NCBI GenBank assembly: GCA_947498985.1
Contig: CANMMF010000009.1
Coordinates: forward strand, 159,900 to 223,899
From: an uncultured Paracoccaceae bacterium
GTDB lineage: Bacteria; Pseudomonadota; Alphaproteobacteria; Rhodobacterales; Rhodobacteraceae
Direction of reading: 5' to 3'
DNA length: 64,000 nucleotides
In this document: positions 35,283 through 44,082 of the stretch, one piece after another
Layout: each line of letters begins with the position of its first letter
Numbering within the stretch: the stretch's first letter is position 1
Notes under the pieces: generated by a model
What the model was told of the DNA's origin: nothing
What the model saw: only the letters and a program-made list of their open reading frames with translations
Database searches by the model: none
Made by a program: the position numbers and the translations under genes

Positions 35283-36617
35283 TCAGGTGCCCCCTGTCAA
35301 AACTGCATGAATGTCCATCGCCGCGTCGCGGCCTTCGGCGACCGCGGTCACGGTCAGATCATCACCACCCGAGGCGCAATCCCCGCCCGCCCAGACACCC
35401 GCGCGGGAGGTGCGCCCGGCGCCTGTGACCGCGATCTTGCCGCCATCGCGGTCCAGCCCGGCATCGGTGGTCAGGGTCTGGCCAATCGCGCGCAGAACCT
35501 GATCGGCGGCCAGCCGGAATGTCTCTCCGGTGCCCGAAAGCGTGCCCTCTGCCGAGGCGGTGTATTCCAGCTCAAGCTCCTGCGCGGCCCCGTTTCCATG
35601 CACCGCTTTCGGCTGCACATTGAACATCAGTTTCACACCGTGCGAGGCCGCAAGATCCTGTTCGAAGCGGCTGGCGCTCATGCCGTCGCGGCCCCGGCGA
35701 TAGGCAATGGTGACGTTTTCGGCGCCGAGCAGCTTCGACTGCACGGCGGCGTCCACCGCGGTCATGCCGCCGCCGATCACCACCACGTTGCGCCCGACGG
35801 GCAGGGTGGCAAGCGCATCGGCCTGCCGGAGCGTCTCGATAAACGTCACCGCATCGGCGACCCCATCCTTGTCCCCGCCCTCGACCGGCAGCGCATTCAC
35901 GCCACCCAAGCCGACGCCAAGAAAGACCGCGTCATGCGCCTCTGCCAGCGCATCAAGCGTCAGCTCGGCGCCAAGCGCCTTGCCCGGCTCCAGGCGGATG
36001 CCGCCGATGGACATCAGCCAGTCGACCTCTTTCGCGGCAAAATCATCGGGCGTCTTGTAAGCCGCGATCCCGTATTCGTTGAGCCCGCCCGCCTTGGGCC
36101 GCGCGTCGAACATCACGACGTCATGCCCCAGCATTGCAAGCCGGTGTGCGCAGGCCAGACCGGCTGGTCCCGCACCGACAACCGCCACGGTTTTTCCGGT
36201 CGCCTCGGCGCGGGTATAGGGATGTGTTCCGGCGGCCATGAGCGTGTCGGTGGCGAAGCGTTGCAGGCGCCCGATCTCCACCGGCTTGCCCTCGGCCAGC
36301 TCCCGCACGCAGGCCTCTTCGCAGAGGTCTTCGGTCGGGCAGACCCGGGCGCACATGCCGCCGAGGATGTTCTGGTCGAAGATCGTCCTGGCCGCGGCTT
36401 CGGGTGTGCCGGTGCTGATCTGCCGGATGAAGAGCGGAATATCGATATCCGTCGGACAGGCCGTCACACAGGGCGCATCATGGCAGAAATAGCACCGATC
36501 CGCCGCGACCGAGGCTTCATGCGCCTGAAAGCGCGGGTGCAGATCGCTGAAATTCTCTTGCAGGTCGGAAGGATCGATGCGGCCCGGGACGATACCGGGT
36601 GTGTACGGACTGTTCAT
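35283..36617 (-). CDS. preT: NAD-dependent dihydropyrimidine dehydrogenase subunit PreT
   Basis: 444 aa. The N-terminal Fe-S region (CYFCHDAPCVTACP and CARVCPTEDLCEEAC) precedes an FAD motif VVGAGPAGLACAHRL near residue 135 and an NAD(P)-binding motif VVIGGGMTAVDAA near 280, the layout of glutamate-synthase small-subunit-like electron carriers. PreT passes electrons from NAD(P)H to PreA. The ATG at 36617 has GGGAG upstream; an earlier in-frame start at 36743 is unlikely. Confidence 0.93.
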   Translation of the reverse strand: MNSPYTPGIVPGRIDPSDLQENFSDLHPRFQAHEASVAADRCYFCHDAPCVTACPTDIDIPLFIRQISTGTPEAAARTIFDQNILGGMCARVCPTEDLCEEACVRELAEGKPVEIGRLQRFATDTLMAAGTHPYTRAEATGKTVAVVGAGPAGLACAHRLAMLGHDVVMFDARPKAGGLNEYGIAAYKTPDDFAAKEVDWLMSIGGIRLEPGKALGAELTLDALAEAHDAVFLGVGLGGVNALPVEGGDKDGVADAVTFIETLRQADALATLPVGRNVVVIGGGMTAVDAAVQSKLLGAENVTIAYRRGRDGMSASRFEQDLAASHGVKLMFNVQPKAVHGNGAAQELELEYTASAEGTLSGTGETFRLAADQVLRAIGQTLTTDAGLDRDGGKIAVTGAGRTSRAGVWAGGDCASGGDDLTVTAVAEGRDAAMDIHAVLTGGT

Positions 36618-36680
36618 AGCGGCTCCCTGATGTCGCCTGTGAAACGGTGCATTTTCATCGACTGTGGCACAGATCCATAT

Positions 36681-36715
36681 TTTATCAAACGGTAAATTTT
36701 TGACTAAAGGATAAA
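36681..36715. promoter_or_regulatory. Two degenerate RutR-like sites upstream of preT
   Basis: TTTATCAAACGGTAAA (36681-36696) and TTGACTAAAGGATAAA (36700-36715) each match 10 of 14 defined bases of TTGACCAnnTGGTCAA. They stand 64-98 bp upstream of the preT start in an AT-rich promoter region. Weaker than the site at 33216; functional status is inferred. Confidence 0.4.
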
Positions 36716-36956
36716 ATTGTTGGCGGCGTGGTGGCGTGCTCAAAAAGCGGGCGCGCTGGCAGGGGCCCCAAGGGGGCGGTTTTCGCGGTCTGGCTCGATC
36801 TCACCGGTTTTCGACGGGTCTGCTCAAGGCTATATCCGTAACCGGATGGAGCGTTTTCGCTGCAATCTCAGGGCGCGGCGTGTTGCATTGCACATGACGC
36901 GGCGGGCCCTTTCGCAAAGCCGCGCTCCCCGATCTCTCGACCTCGCGGTCCGCCGC
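36716..36956. other. Intergenic stretch between preT promoter and LacI gene end
   Basis: About 240 bp without a supported gene. No clear terminator for the leftward LacI gene was found. Confidence 0.35.
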
Positions 36957-37979
36957 TCAGGTGGTTCCACCCTCGAAAATCTCGAACCCCAGATCGACAA
37001 CCCGGTCCGCCTCGCCGGGGTCTCGCAGGATCAGGCGCGCGGCCATTGCGCCGATCTCGTATCGCGGTGTCTGGATGCTCGACAGCGGCAGGGGGGTCGC
37101 CTTGCCCGTGCCGATGCCGTTGAACCCCATCAGCCCCAGCGCGTTGGGCACATCGATGCCTTCGGCCAGGGCATGGAACAACCCGCCAAGCGCGAGGTCG
37201 TCATTGGCGTAGAAAATGCAGTCGATCTCCGGGTGGCGCGCGCGCAGATCGGCGGTTGCGGCGGAGCCTGCCAGCGCCGAGGAGCGCTCCTCGAGGATCG
37301 TGGCCGCCACCAGCGGTGCGCCCATGGACGCCAGCCGCGCCTCGAACGCCAGACGGCGGGCGCGGGACCGGTTGGGCCGCTCGCTCCAGGCGCCGATATA
37401 GCCGAACCTGCGATAGCCCTTGGCAAAGAGAAAATCCGCCGCCGTCTCTGCCGCCTTGGTGTGGGACATGCCCACCGCAGAGCCGAGCGGGCGGCCTTCG
37501 GTTTCCATGATCTGCACCACGGGGATGTCCAACTGCGCGATCATCCCGGCGACGGTTTCATCATGGTGCAGGCCAGTGAGGATGATCCCCATCGGCGACC
37601 AGGACAGCAGGTCGCGCACCACGCGCAACTCGCGGTCGCGGTCATATTCGCTGAGGCCGAGCACGGCGTTCAGCCCGTGTTCGTCGAGCACCGCGTCGAT
37701 CCCGTCGAGCACGGTCGAGAACACATCGTTGCTCATCGAGGGCAGCACCACCGCGACAAGGTTGCTGCTCTGGTTCTTCAGCGCGCCCGCCAGCCGGTTG
37801 GGCGTGTAGCTGAGCGTGTTGGCCGCATCCATCACCCGTTCGCGCAATCCGTCCGAGATGTTGGGCGCGTTGCGCATCACCCGCGACACGGAAATTTCCG
37901 AGACACCCGCCAACGTCGCCACATCCCGCAACGTGGCGCGCTGCGGCTTTTCCGTGGTGGTTGTCGGGCGGTTGGTCAT
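36957..37979 (-). CDS. LacI-family transcriptional regulator
   Basis: 340 aa. N-terminal LacI helix-turn-helix (TLRDVATLAGVSEISVSRVMRN) with hinge helix (SYTPNRLAGALKNQ), then a periplasmic-binding-protein-like effector domain (VAVVLPSMSNDVFSTVLDGI). Divergent from the tctC gene; three tandem palindromic repeats between the two starts are the probable operators for autoregulation and control of the transporter operon. Confidence 0.9.
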   Translation of the reverse strand: MTNRPTTTTEKPQRATLRDVATLAGVSEISVSRVMRNAPNISDGLRERVMDAANTLSYTPNRLAGALKNQSSNLVAVVLPSMSNDVFSTVLDGIDAVLDEHGLNAVLGLSEYDRDRELRVVRDLLSWSPMGIILTGLHHDETVAGMIAQLDIPVVQIMETEGRPLGSAVGMSHTKAAETAADFLFAKGYRRFGYIGAWSERPNRSRARRLAFEARLASMGAPLVAATILEERSSALAGSAATADLRARHPEIDCIFYANDDLALGGLFHALAEGIDVPNALGLMGFNGIGTGKATPLPLSSIQTPRYEIGAMAARLILRDPGEADRVVDLGFEIFEGGTT

Positions 37980-38008
37980 GGCGCAGCGTTAGCGCAGTTT
38001 CGGCTAAT

Positions 38009-38064
38009 TGACAACGTTACCAATTCGGATTGACAACGTTACCAATAGAATGACAACGTTACCA
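38009..38064. promoter_or_regulatory. Three tandem LacI-type operator repeats
   Basis: TGACAACGTTACCA occurs exactly at 38009-38022, 38031-38044 and 38051-38064. Each is an imperfect palindrome around AACGTT, as in LacI/GalR-family operators. Repeat starts are 22 and 20 bp apart, about two helical turns, so bound dimers would face the same side. They fill the promoter region between the LacI gene and tctC. Confidence 0.8.
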
Positions 38065-38091
38065 GCAGGGGTTTCTTTTGGGAGGAAAAAG

Positions 38092-39039
38092 ATGAAACTG
38101 ACATACATGATCGCGGCGTCACTGACCGTTGCGGCGACCACCGCCAGCGCGCAGGACTTCCCCGAGCGGCCAATCAACCTGATCGCACCGTTCAACGCAG
38201 GCGGCGGCACGGATCTGTTGTTGCGCGGTCTGGCGCCGCATTTCGCCGAAGCCATCGGATCGGACGTGTTCGTCTCCAACATGGCGGGCGGGTCGGGCAC
38301 CGTGGCGGCATCTGCCCTGCAGGGCCAGCGCGCCGACGGCTATCAGCTGGCCTACATGTCGGTGACCGTCTCCACCATCCAGCCGCAGATCAAGAACGTG
38401 CCCTACGGTCTCGACAGCTGGACGCCGATCTGCTCCATCGCCGCGTCGCCGACGCTGCTCTTTGTGACCAACGACAGCCCGTTCCAGTCGATGGAAGACG
38501 TGGTGGCCGCGGTGAAGGAAGAGCCCGGGAAATATGTCTTCGGCTCCTCCGGCCCCGGGGCCATCACACATCTGACCATGGTGGCGGCCTTTGCCGGTCT
38601 GGAAATCATCGACGACATGAAGCACTTGCCGTTCCAGGGCTCCGGCCCCGCGATCAAGGAACTGACCGCCGGCAACATCCAGTTCTTCGGCGATACCGAG
38701 ATCCTGATGAACCGCGGCGATTTCCGGCCTTTAATGGTGTTCAGCGACGAACGTCTGGAGAACTTCCCCGACGTGCCGACCGCCACCGAGGTCGGGATCG
38801 AAGCGCCGCTGAACGAGCTCTACCTCTGGGGCGGGCTCTTTGCCCCGGCCGGTCTGGACCCCGAGGTGACGGCGACGCTTGAATCCGCCTGCGAAGCCGC
38901 CGTGGCCTCCGACGGGTTCGGCGCGTTTGCGGCCAACTCCGGCACGGTGATCAAGTACCGCGGCGCAGAGGAGTTCGACGCCTTCTACCGCGCGCAATAC
39001 GAGTCCAACGCGGCACTGATCGAGGCGGCTGGCCTCTAG
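38092..39039 (+). CDS. tctC: Tripartite tricarboxylate transporter substrate-binding protein
   Basis: 315-aa periplasmic Bug/TctC-type binding protein. Sec signal MKLTYMIAASLTVAATTASA, then FPERPINLIAPFNAGGGTDLLLR, the typical Bug N terminus with the ligand loop. GSSGPGAITHL is the second ligand-binding stretch. The ATG at 38092 has GGAGGAAAAA upstream. Carboxylic acids are the usual ligands; which one here is unknown. A 13-bp-stem hairpin separates it from tctB. Confidence 0.93.
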   Translation: MKLTYMIAASLTVAATTASAQDFPERPINLIAPFNAGGGTDLLLRGLAPHFAEAIGSDVFVSNMAGGSGTVAASALQGQRADGYQLAYMSVTVSTIQPQIKNVPYGLDSWTPICSIAASPTLLFVTNDSPFQSMEDVVAAVKEEPGKYVFGSSGPGAITHLTMVAAFAGLEIIDDMKHLPFQGSGPAIKELTAGNIQFFGDTEILMNRGDFRPLMVFSDERLENFPDVPTATEVGIEAPLNELYLWGGLFAPAGLDPEVTATLESACEAAVASDGFGAFAANSGTVIKYRGAEEFDAFYRAQYESNAALIEAAGL

Positions 39040-39061
39040 GCGCGTCCCGCAGCACAGCAAC

Positions 39062-39099
39062 CGGACCGGCATCCGTCCTGTGAAAAGGATGCCGGTCCG
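39062..39099 (+). terminator. Intercistronic hairpin between tctC and tctB
   Basis: CGGACCGGCATCC (39062-39074) and GGATGCCGGTCCG (39087-39099) are exact reverse complements around a 12-base loop. No T-run follows. Likely an attenuating or mRNA-stabilising structure that raises tctC product over the membrane subunits. Confidence 0.6.
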
Positions 39100-39126
39100 C
39101 GCCCTTTCACATGAAAGTCCCGCCCC

Positions 39127-39585
39127 ATGCACCGGATTGCCAACGAACGGGTGATCGTGCAGCTTGCCCTGCTGATCGCGGCTGCCGCCCTTTACGCATC
39201 CACCTATGGACAGAGCTTTTCCGCCAGTGATCTGGCGCAATCGCCGATGTTCTTCCCGCGCATCATCCTGATGCTGTGGATGGGCCTGAACGTGATCTCC
39301 CTGGCCCAGGCCGTGACAGAGGGCGGGGGGGGCGGTCCCATCGCAAGCTGGACGCGTATCGGCGCGGTGATCGTGGCGGCGCTGATCTATACCAACGTGA
39401 TCGGCTCCGAAGGGTTCTTTATCCCCTCGGTGCTCTTTGCCCTGATCTCCCTGCCGGCTTTCGGCATCCGCAACCCGATCCTCGTGGTCCTGTTTGCCGT
39501 GGCGGTCCCCGGCGCGCTGGTGCTGCTATTCAATCACTCGCTCGGGATGCCGCTGCCGACATCCCGCTTCACCTACCTGTTCTGA
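39127..39585 (+). CDS. tctB: Tripartite tricarboxylate transporter small membrane subunit
   Basis: 152 aa with four predicted helices, the size and topology of TctB (VQLALLIAAAALYASTYG; FFPRIILMLWMGLNVISLAQ; IASWTRIGAVIVAALIY; ILVVLFAVAVPGALVLLF). It forms the membrane complex with TctA, whose gene begins 10 bp downstream. Confidence 0.88.
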   Translation: MHRIANERVIVQLALLIAAAALYASTYGQSFSASDLAQSPMFFPRIILMLWMGLNVISLAQAVTEGGGGGPIASWTRIGAVIVAALIYTNVIGSEGFFIPSVLFALISLPAFGIRNPILVVLFAVAVPGALVLLFNHSLGMPLPTSRFTYLF

Positions 39586-39594
39586 GGCACCGAC

Positions 39595-41082
39595 ATGCTG
39601 TCATCCCTGCCGGAGGCCATCGGCATTCTGCTCAGCCTGGAAGGGCTCCTGGTGCTGGTGCTCGGCACGGTTCTGGGCATCGTCCTGGGCGCGATGCCGG
39701 GCATCGGATCGACCGTGGCGGTCGCGATTGTGCTGCCCTTTACGCTCACCATGAGCCAGGCCCCGGCGATCCTGCTGCTGCTCGCGGTCTATGCCGGGTC
39801 GGTCTATGGCGGCTCCATCGCGGCGATCCTGATCAATACGCCGGGCACGCCGCAATCGGCGGCCACCTGCCTGGACGGCTACCCGATGGCGCAGCGCGGC
39901 GAGGCCGGGCTGGCGCTTGGCTGGGCCACCGTGGCCTCTGTCATCGGAGGTCTGGTGTCGGCGGTTGTGCTGATCTTTGCCGCGCCGCAGCTTGCGGCCT
40001 TTGCGCTCGAGTTCGGCCCGATCGAGACCTTCGCGCTGATCCTGCTGGGCATGACCTGCATCGTGTCGGTGTCCACCGGCTCTGTGGTCAAGGGGCTGAT
40101 GGCGGGCATGATCGGGATCTTCCTGTCCACCGTGGGCGGCGATCCGATCCTTGGCGAGATGCGCTTCACCTTCGGCAACTGGCAGCTCTTTGCAGGCTTC
40201 AACCTGCTGGCCGTGGTGATCGGCGTCTTTGCGCTCTCGGAGGTCTTCATGCGGGCCAGCGCGCCGCTGAGCCGGGTGTCGGAGCTTGTGGCCTTCAGCG
40301 GGATCGTGCTGCCCAGCCGGGCCATGTGGAAGGGGCGGCTGCGGAACCTGTCGAAATCCGTGGTGATCGGCAACCTGATCGGCGTTCTGCCCGGCACTGG
40401 CGCGGCGACGGCGGCCTTCATCTCTTACGCCGAAGGGCGGCGGTCATCGCCCAACGGCGCCGGTTTCGGCAAGGGTGAGCCCGATGGCATCGTGTCCTCC
40501 GAGGCGGCCAACAACGCGGTGACCGGCGGCGCGCTGGTGCCGACCATGGCGCTGGGCATTCCCGGCGACGCGATCACCGCCGTCATGCTCGCCACCCTCA
40601 CGCTGCACGGAATCACGCCGGGGCCGAAACTGGTCGACGACAACCCGACGCTGATCGCCGCGATCTTTGCCGGTTTCTTCGTCATCAACCTGTTGCTGCT
40701 GCCGCTCGGCATGCTGCTGTCGCGGGTCGCGGCCCCGATCCTGCGGGTGCGCGAGGCCTTCATGATGACGGCCATCGTTATTCTGTGCGCCGTGGGCATC
40801 TATTTCGTGCGCGGCAACCCGTTTGACCTGCTGGTCATGGGCGGCGCCGGGGTGGTGGGATTCCTGCTGCGCCGTCAGGGATTTCCCATGGCGCCGCTGG
40901 TCATCGGCATGGTGCTGGGACCAACGCTGGAGCTGACCCTGCGCCAGGGGCTGATCCTGACCGACGGGAACTTCCTTGCGTTCTTCACCGGCCACCCGAT
41001 TGCGCTGGTTCTGGCCATCGCCGCGCTGCTGGCGCTCGGCCTGCCGGTGCTGCGCGCTCTTCTGCGCAGGAACGCGGCATGA
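39595..41082 (+). CDS. tctA: Tripartite tricarboxylate transporter large membrane subunit
   Basis: 495 aa, about 12 helices. The two family glycine/proline motifs are intact: GAMPGIGSTVAVAIVLPFT near residue 35 and GVLPGTGAATAAFISYAEG near 260. TctA is the translocation subunit of this secondary, binding-protein-dependent carboxylate importer. Its end overlaps the next gene by 4 bp. Confidence 0.94.
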   Translation: MLSSLPEAIGILLSLEGLLVLVLGTVLGIVLGAMPGIGSTVAVAIVLPFTLTMSQAPAILLLLAVYAGSVYGGSIAAILINTPGTPQSAATCLDGYPMAQRGEAGLALGWATVASVIGGLVSAVVLIFAAPQLAAFALEFGPIETFALILLGMTCIVSVSTGSVVKGLMAGMIGIFLSTVGGDPILGEMRFTFGNWQLFAGFNLLAVVIGVFALSEVFMRASAPLSRVSELVAFSGIVLPSRAMWKGRLRNLSKSVVIGNLIGVLPGTGAATAAFISYAEGRRSSPNGAGFGKGEPDGIVSSEAANNAVTGGALVPTMALGIPGDAITAVMLATLTLHGITPGPKLVDDNPTLIAAIFAGFFVINLLLLPLGMLLSRVAAPILRVREAFMMTAIVILCAVGIYFVRGNPFDLLVMGGAGVVGFLLRRQGFPMAPLVIGMVLGPTLELTLRQGLILTDGNFLAFFTGHPIALVLAIAALLALGLPVLRALLRRNAA

Positions 41083-41906
41083 CCGATGCGCCGTCCTGGC
41101 TGATCCTCCTCCCGATCCTGCTGGCCGTCGGCGCGTTTGCCGGAACCCTTGCAGGTCTGCTGGGCATCGGTGGCGGCATCGCAATTGTGCCGGTGCTCTA
41201 CTGGTTGACCGAAGCCGGACTGCTCGATGTCGCGCCGGAGGTCGCCATCCATTTCGCGGTTGCAACCTCGCTGCTGACGATCATTCCGACCTCGATCTCG
41301 TCGGCCCGGGCGCATCACGGCAAAGGCGCCATCGACCTGCCGATGTTCCGCTCCTGGGCGCCGTTCATGGTCATCGGCGCGCTGATCGGCGGCGGTCTGG
41401 CCGCCAATGCGAATGCCACGGTCCTGTCAGCCGTTTTCGGCACCGTCGCCCTGATCGTGGTGCTGAACATGCTGATTCCGACACCGGTTGTTCTGGCGGA
41501 AAAGCCGCCCGCGGCGCTGCTGGGCCGGGCTGCGATTGCCGGGCCGATCGGGGCGTTTTCGGCGATGATGGGGATCGGCGGGGGCACCCTGTCGGTGTCG
41601 GTCATGACCTTGCTGTCGGTGCCGGTGCATCGGGCCGTCGGGACAGCGGCGCTGTTTGGCCTCGCGATTGCCGTGCCCGGCATCCTCGGCTACGCCTTTG
41701 CCGGGCAGGATATCCCCGGGCTGCTGCCCTGGTCGGTGGGCTATATCAACATCCCCGCGGCGCTGGTCATCTCCGTTGCGACCTTCTGTTTCGCGCCGCT
41801 GGGCGCCAAGATCGCGCATCATCTGAACGCGCGGCACCTGCGGCTGGCCTTCGCGGTCTTTCTGGGGATCAGCGGCGCGAAGATGCTGTCGGAGGCCGTG
41901 CTCTGA
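41079..41906 (+). CDS. TauE/SafE-family membrane transporter
   Basis: 275-aa membrane protein of the sulfite exporter TauE/SafE family, with the two repeat motifs GLLGIGGGIAIVPVLYWL near residue 28 and MMGIGGGTLSVSVMTLLS near 164. Family members export sulfite or sulfoacetate-type anions released during organosulfonate breakdown. Cotranscription with tctCBA raises the possibility that the imported carboxylate carries a sulfonate group; this is inference. Confidence 0.85.
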   Translation: MTDAPSWLILLPILLAVGAFAGTLAGLLGIGGGIAIVPVLYWLTEAGLLDVAPEVAIHFAVATSLLTIIPTSISSARAHHGKGAIDLPMFRSWAPFMVIGALIGGGLAANANATVLSAVFGTVALIVVLNMLIPTPVVLAEKPPAALLGRAAIAGPIGAFSAMMGIGGGTLSVSVMTLLSVPVHRAVGTAALFGLAIAVPGILGYAFAGQDIPGLLPWSVGYINIPAALVISVATFCFAPLGAKIAHHLNARHLRLAFAVFLGISGAKMLSEAVL

Positions 41907-42772
41907 CCCGCTCCACCGCAGATGTATCCGAAGGGATTCTGCAGACCGACCGGCTTGCGCTCCATCACTTGCGGGTGAGGCGTCCGGGGGCTCCGCGGGT
42001 CCTGCTGCTGGGCGGCTCAAACTTCGATCTGCGGTTCAAGCGCGGCTTTCTGCAGACGGCCATTGCGCAGAGCTGCGACATCGCCACCTACGAGCCGCGC
42101 GGCATCGGGCGGACGGCGCAGCCCGACGGCGCCTGGGGAATGCGGGACTATGCGCTGGATGCGCTGGCCTGCCTGGACGCGCTGGGCTGGGAGGACGCGG
42201 TTGTTCTGGGCGAGAGCTTTGGCGGCATGACCGCGCTGCATCTGGCGCGTCTGGCACCCGCGCGGCTGCGCGCGCTTGTGATCGCATCGGCCACGGCGGG
42301 CGGTGCGCGGCATGCCTCCTACGACATCTCGCAATTTCTGGACCTCGCGCGTGACGAGGCGGCCGCCGCCGCGATGTGCCTGCAGGACACGAGGCTCGCC
42401 GCGCTGCGATCAGAGCACCCGGCAGGTTTTGCAGAGCGGCTCGCCGACCGGCTGCGCTTTGAGACCGCCTTTGCCGATCCGTCGATCCGCGGCGGCGGCT
42501 ACGGCCGCCTGCTGAGCGCCCGCCGCACCCATGATTGCATCGATGTATTGGCGCGGATCACGACACCTGCCACCGTCATCGCGGGCCGGTTCGATCGCCA
42601 GGCCCCTCCGGCGGCGCAGCAGGCCTTGGCCGAGGGGCTCCCGAATGCGCGGTTCCACCTCTTCGATGGCGGCCACGGCCTGCTTTTCACCGAGCCCGAC
42701 GCGGTCCGGACGGCGCTTGCGGCCATTGAGCGCGCGTCAAGTCACGCTTTGGATCGGGCGATCTGCCGGTAG
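41903..42772 (+). CDS. Alpha/beta hydrolase with uncertain non-ATG start
   Basis: About 289 aa if read from a CTG overlapping the upstream stop (CTGA); no ATG, GTG or TTG start lies between that point and the TTG/GTG pair near 41968-41976. The core is clear: LLLGGSNFDLRFKRGFL (oxyanion region), YEPRGIGRT, nucleophile elbow GESFGGM, acid in GRFDRQAPP and late GGHGLLF with the catalytic His. It belongs to the tct operon by overlap. Substrate unknown. Confidence 0.72.
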   Translation: MTRSTADVSEGILQTDRLALHHLRVRRPGAPRVLLLGGSNFDLRFKRGFLQTAIAQSCDIATYEPRGIGRTAQPDGAWGMRDYALDALACLDALGWEDAVVLGESFGGMTALHLARLAPARLRALVIASATAGGARHASYDISQFLDLARDEAAAAAMCLQDTRLAALRSEHPAGFAERLADRLRFETAFADPSIRGGGYGRLLSARRTHDCIDVLARITTPATVIAGRFDRQAPPAAQQALAEGLPNARFHLFDGGHGLLFTEPDAVRTALAAIERASSHALDRAICR

Positions 42773-42924
42773 CCATCGCGGTGCGCGGCGTGGACGAGGC
42801 GCGTTGGTGACGCAGGCGCGCGGGGCCTGTGATCCAGGACGTCGCCACGCGCCCCGGCACCGGATGCGCCACATCTCACAGCCCGCCCATTGCCGCGCGC
42901 CCACGCCCGCGTTAGCGTTCCGCC

Positions 42925-43905
42925 ATGCAAGCGCCCCTGATCGACAATCTGCAGTATTGCAATTTCTCGGAAAAGATCTTCCGCCAGCTGCGCGCGGGCG
43001 GGGTCGACGCGATCCACGTGACCATCGCCTATCACGAGAGCTTTCGCGAAATGGTCCTGAATCTCGAACGGTGGAACCGCTGGTTCGAGCGCCACCCCGA
43101 CCTGATTCTGCGCGGCACCGAGGCGCGGCATGTGCGCGACGCGCAGGAGTCAAACCGCACAGCGGTGTTCTTCGGCTTCCAGAACCCCAGCCCGATCGAA
43201 GACGATATCGGGCTTGTTGAGATCGTGCATCAGCTGGGTGTGCGCTTCATGCAGCTGACCTACAACAACCAGTCGCTGCTGGCGACGGGCTGTTACGAGG
43301 ACGAGGACACCGGCCTCACGCGCATGGGGCGCGAGGTGGTGGCCGAAATGAACCGGGTCGGGCTGGTGATCGACATGAGCCATTCCGGCGAACGCTCCAC
43401 CCTCGAGGTGATCGAGCATTCCACCCGCCCCATCGCCATCACCCACGCCAATCCCGACTGGTGGCACAGCGCCCTGCGCAACAAGTCCGATACCGTTCTG
43501 AAAGCGTTGACCAATTCCGGCGGCATGCTGGGCTTTTCGCTTTATCCGCATCACCTGGCGGACGGCACAAATTGCAAGCTGACGGCGTTTTGCGAAATGG
43601 TGGCCGAAGCCGCGGACCGCTACGGGGTCGAGAACCTCGGCATGGGCACGGATCTGTGCCAGGATCAGCCCGATGACGTGGTCACCTGGATGCGCGTCGG
43701 GCGCTGGACCAAGGGGATCGACTTCGGCGAAGGCTCTGCCGGTGCGCCGGGCTTTCCTCCGATGCCCGACTGGTTCAAGGACAATCGCGACTGGGACAAC
43801 CTGAGGGACGGGCTGCGCGAGGCCGGGTTTTCGCGGGGCGACACGGACGCGCTGCTGGGCGGCAACTGGTTGCGGTTCTACCAGTCGAGCTTCGGGGCCG
43901 GGTAG
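42925..43905 (+). CDS. Membrane-dipeptidase-fold protein (M19) lacking canonical metal ligands
   Basis: 326-aa TIM-barrel of the renal/microsomal dipeptidase family. Late family motifs are present (DMSHSGERST and THANPDWWHS carry the two later His; GMGTDLCQD the Asp). The first metal motif HxD is replaced by IDNLQYCNFS, and the bridging Glu of the usual EG motif is replaced in FFGFQNPSPIEDD. It resembles the dipeptidase-like subgroup found next to dimethylglycine catabolism genes in pseudomonads (PA5396 type, from memory). Probably not a classical dipeptidase. No signal peptide. Confidence 0.78.
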   Translation: MQAPLIDNLQYCNFSEKIFRQLRAGGVDAIHVTIAYHESFREMVLNLERWNRWFERHPDLILRGTEARHVRDAQESNRTAVFFGFQNPSPIEDDIGLVEIVHQLGVRFMQLTYNNQSLLATGCYEDEDTGLTRMGREVVAEMNRVGLVIDMSHSGERSTLEVIEHSTRPIAITHANPDWWHSALRNKSDTVLKALTNSGGMLGFSLYPHHLADGTNCKLTAFCEMVAEAADRYGVENLGMGTDLCQDQPDDVVTWMRVGRWTKGIDFGEGSAGAPGFPPMPDWFKDNRDWDNLRDGLREAGFSRGDTDALLGGNWLRFYQSSFGAG

Positions 43906-44082
43906 GCCGGATCCTTGTGTGTCGTGCTGAGGGCGTGTCCGGCGCGGCCCGCCCGTCAGAGGCCCGTCACGGATCGCGCCGCAAAGACCGCAACGGCCTC
44001 AAAACGCCCGCGCGGCAAAGTGGCACCCTGCCGCATCTATGGTGACTTCCCAAGCCGCGCCGTGGATGGCAGTCTGTTTGCC

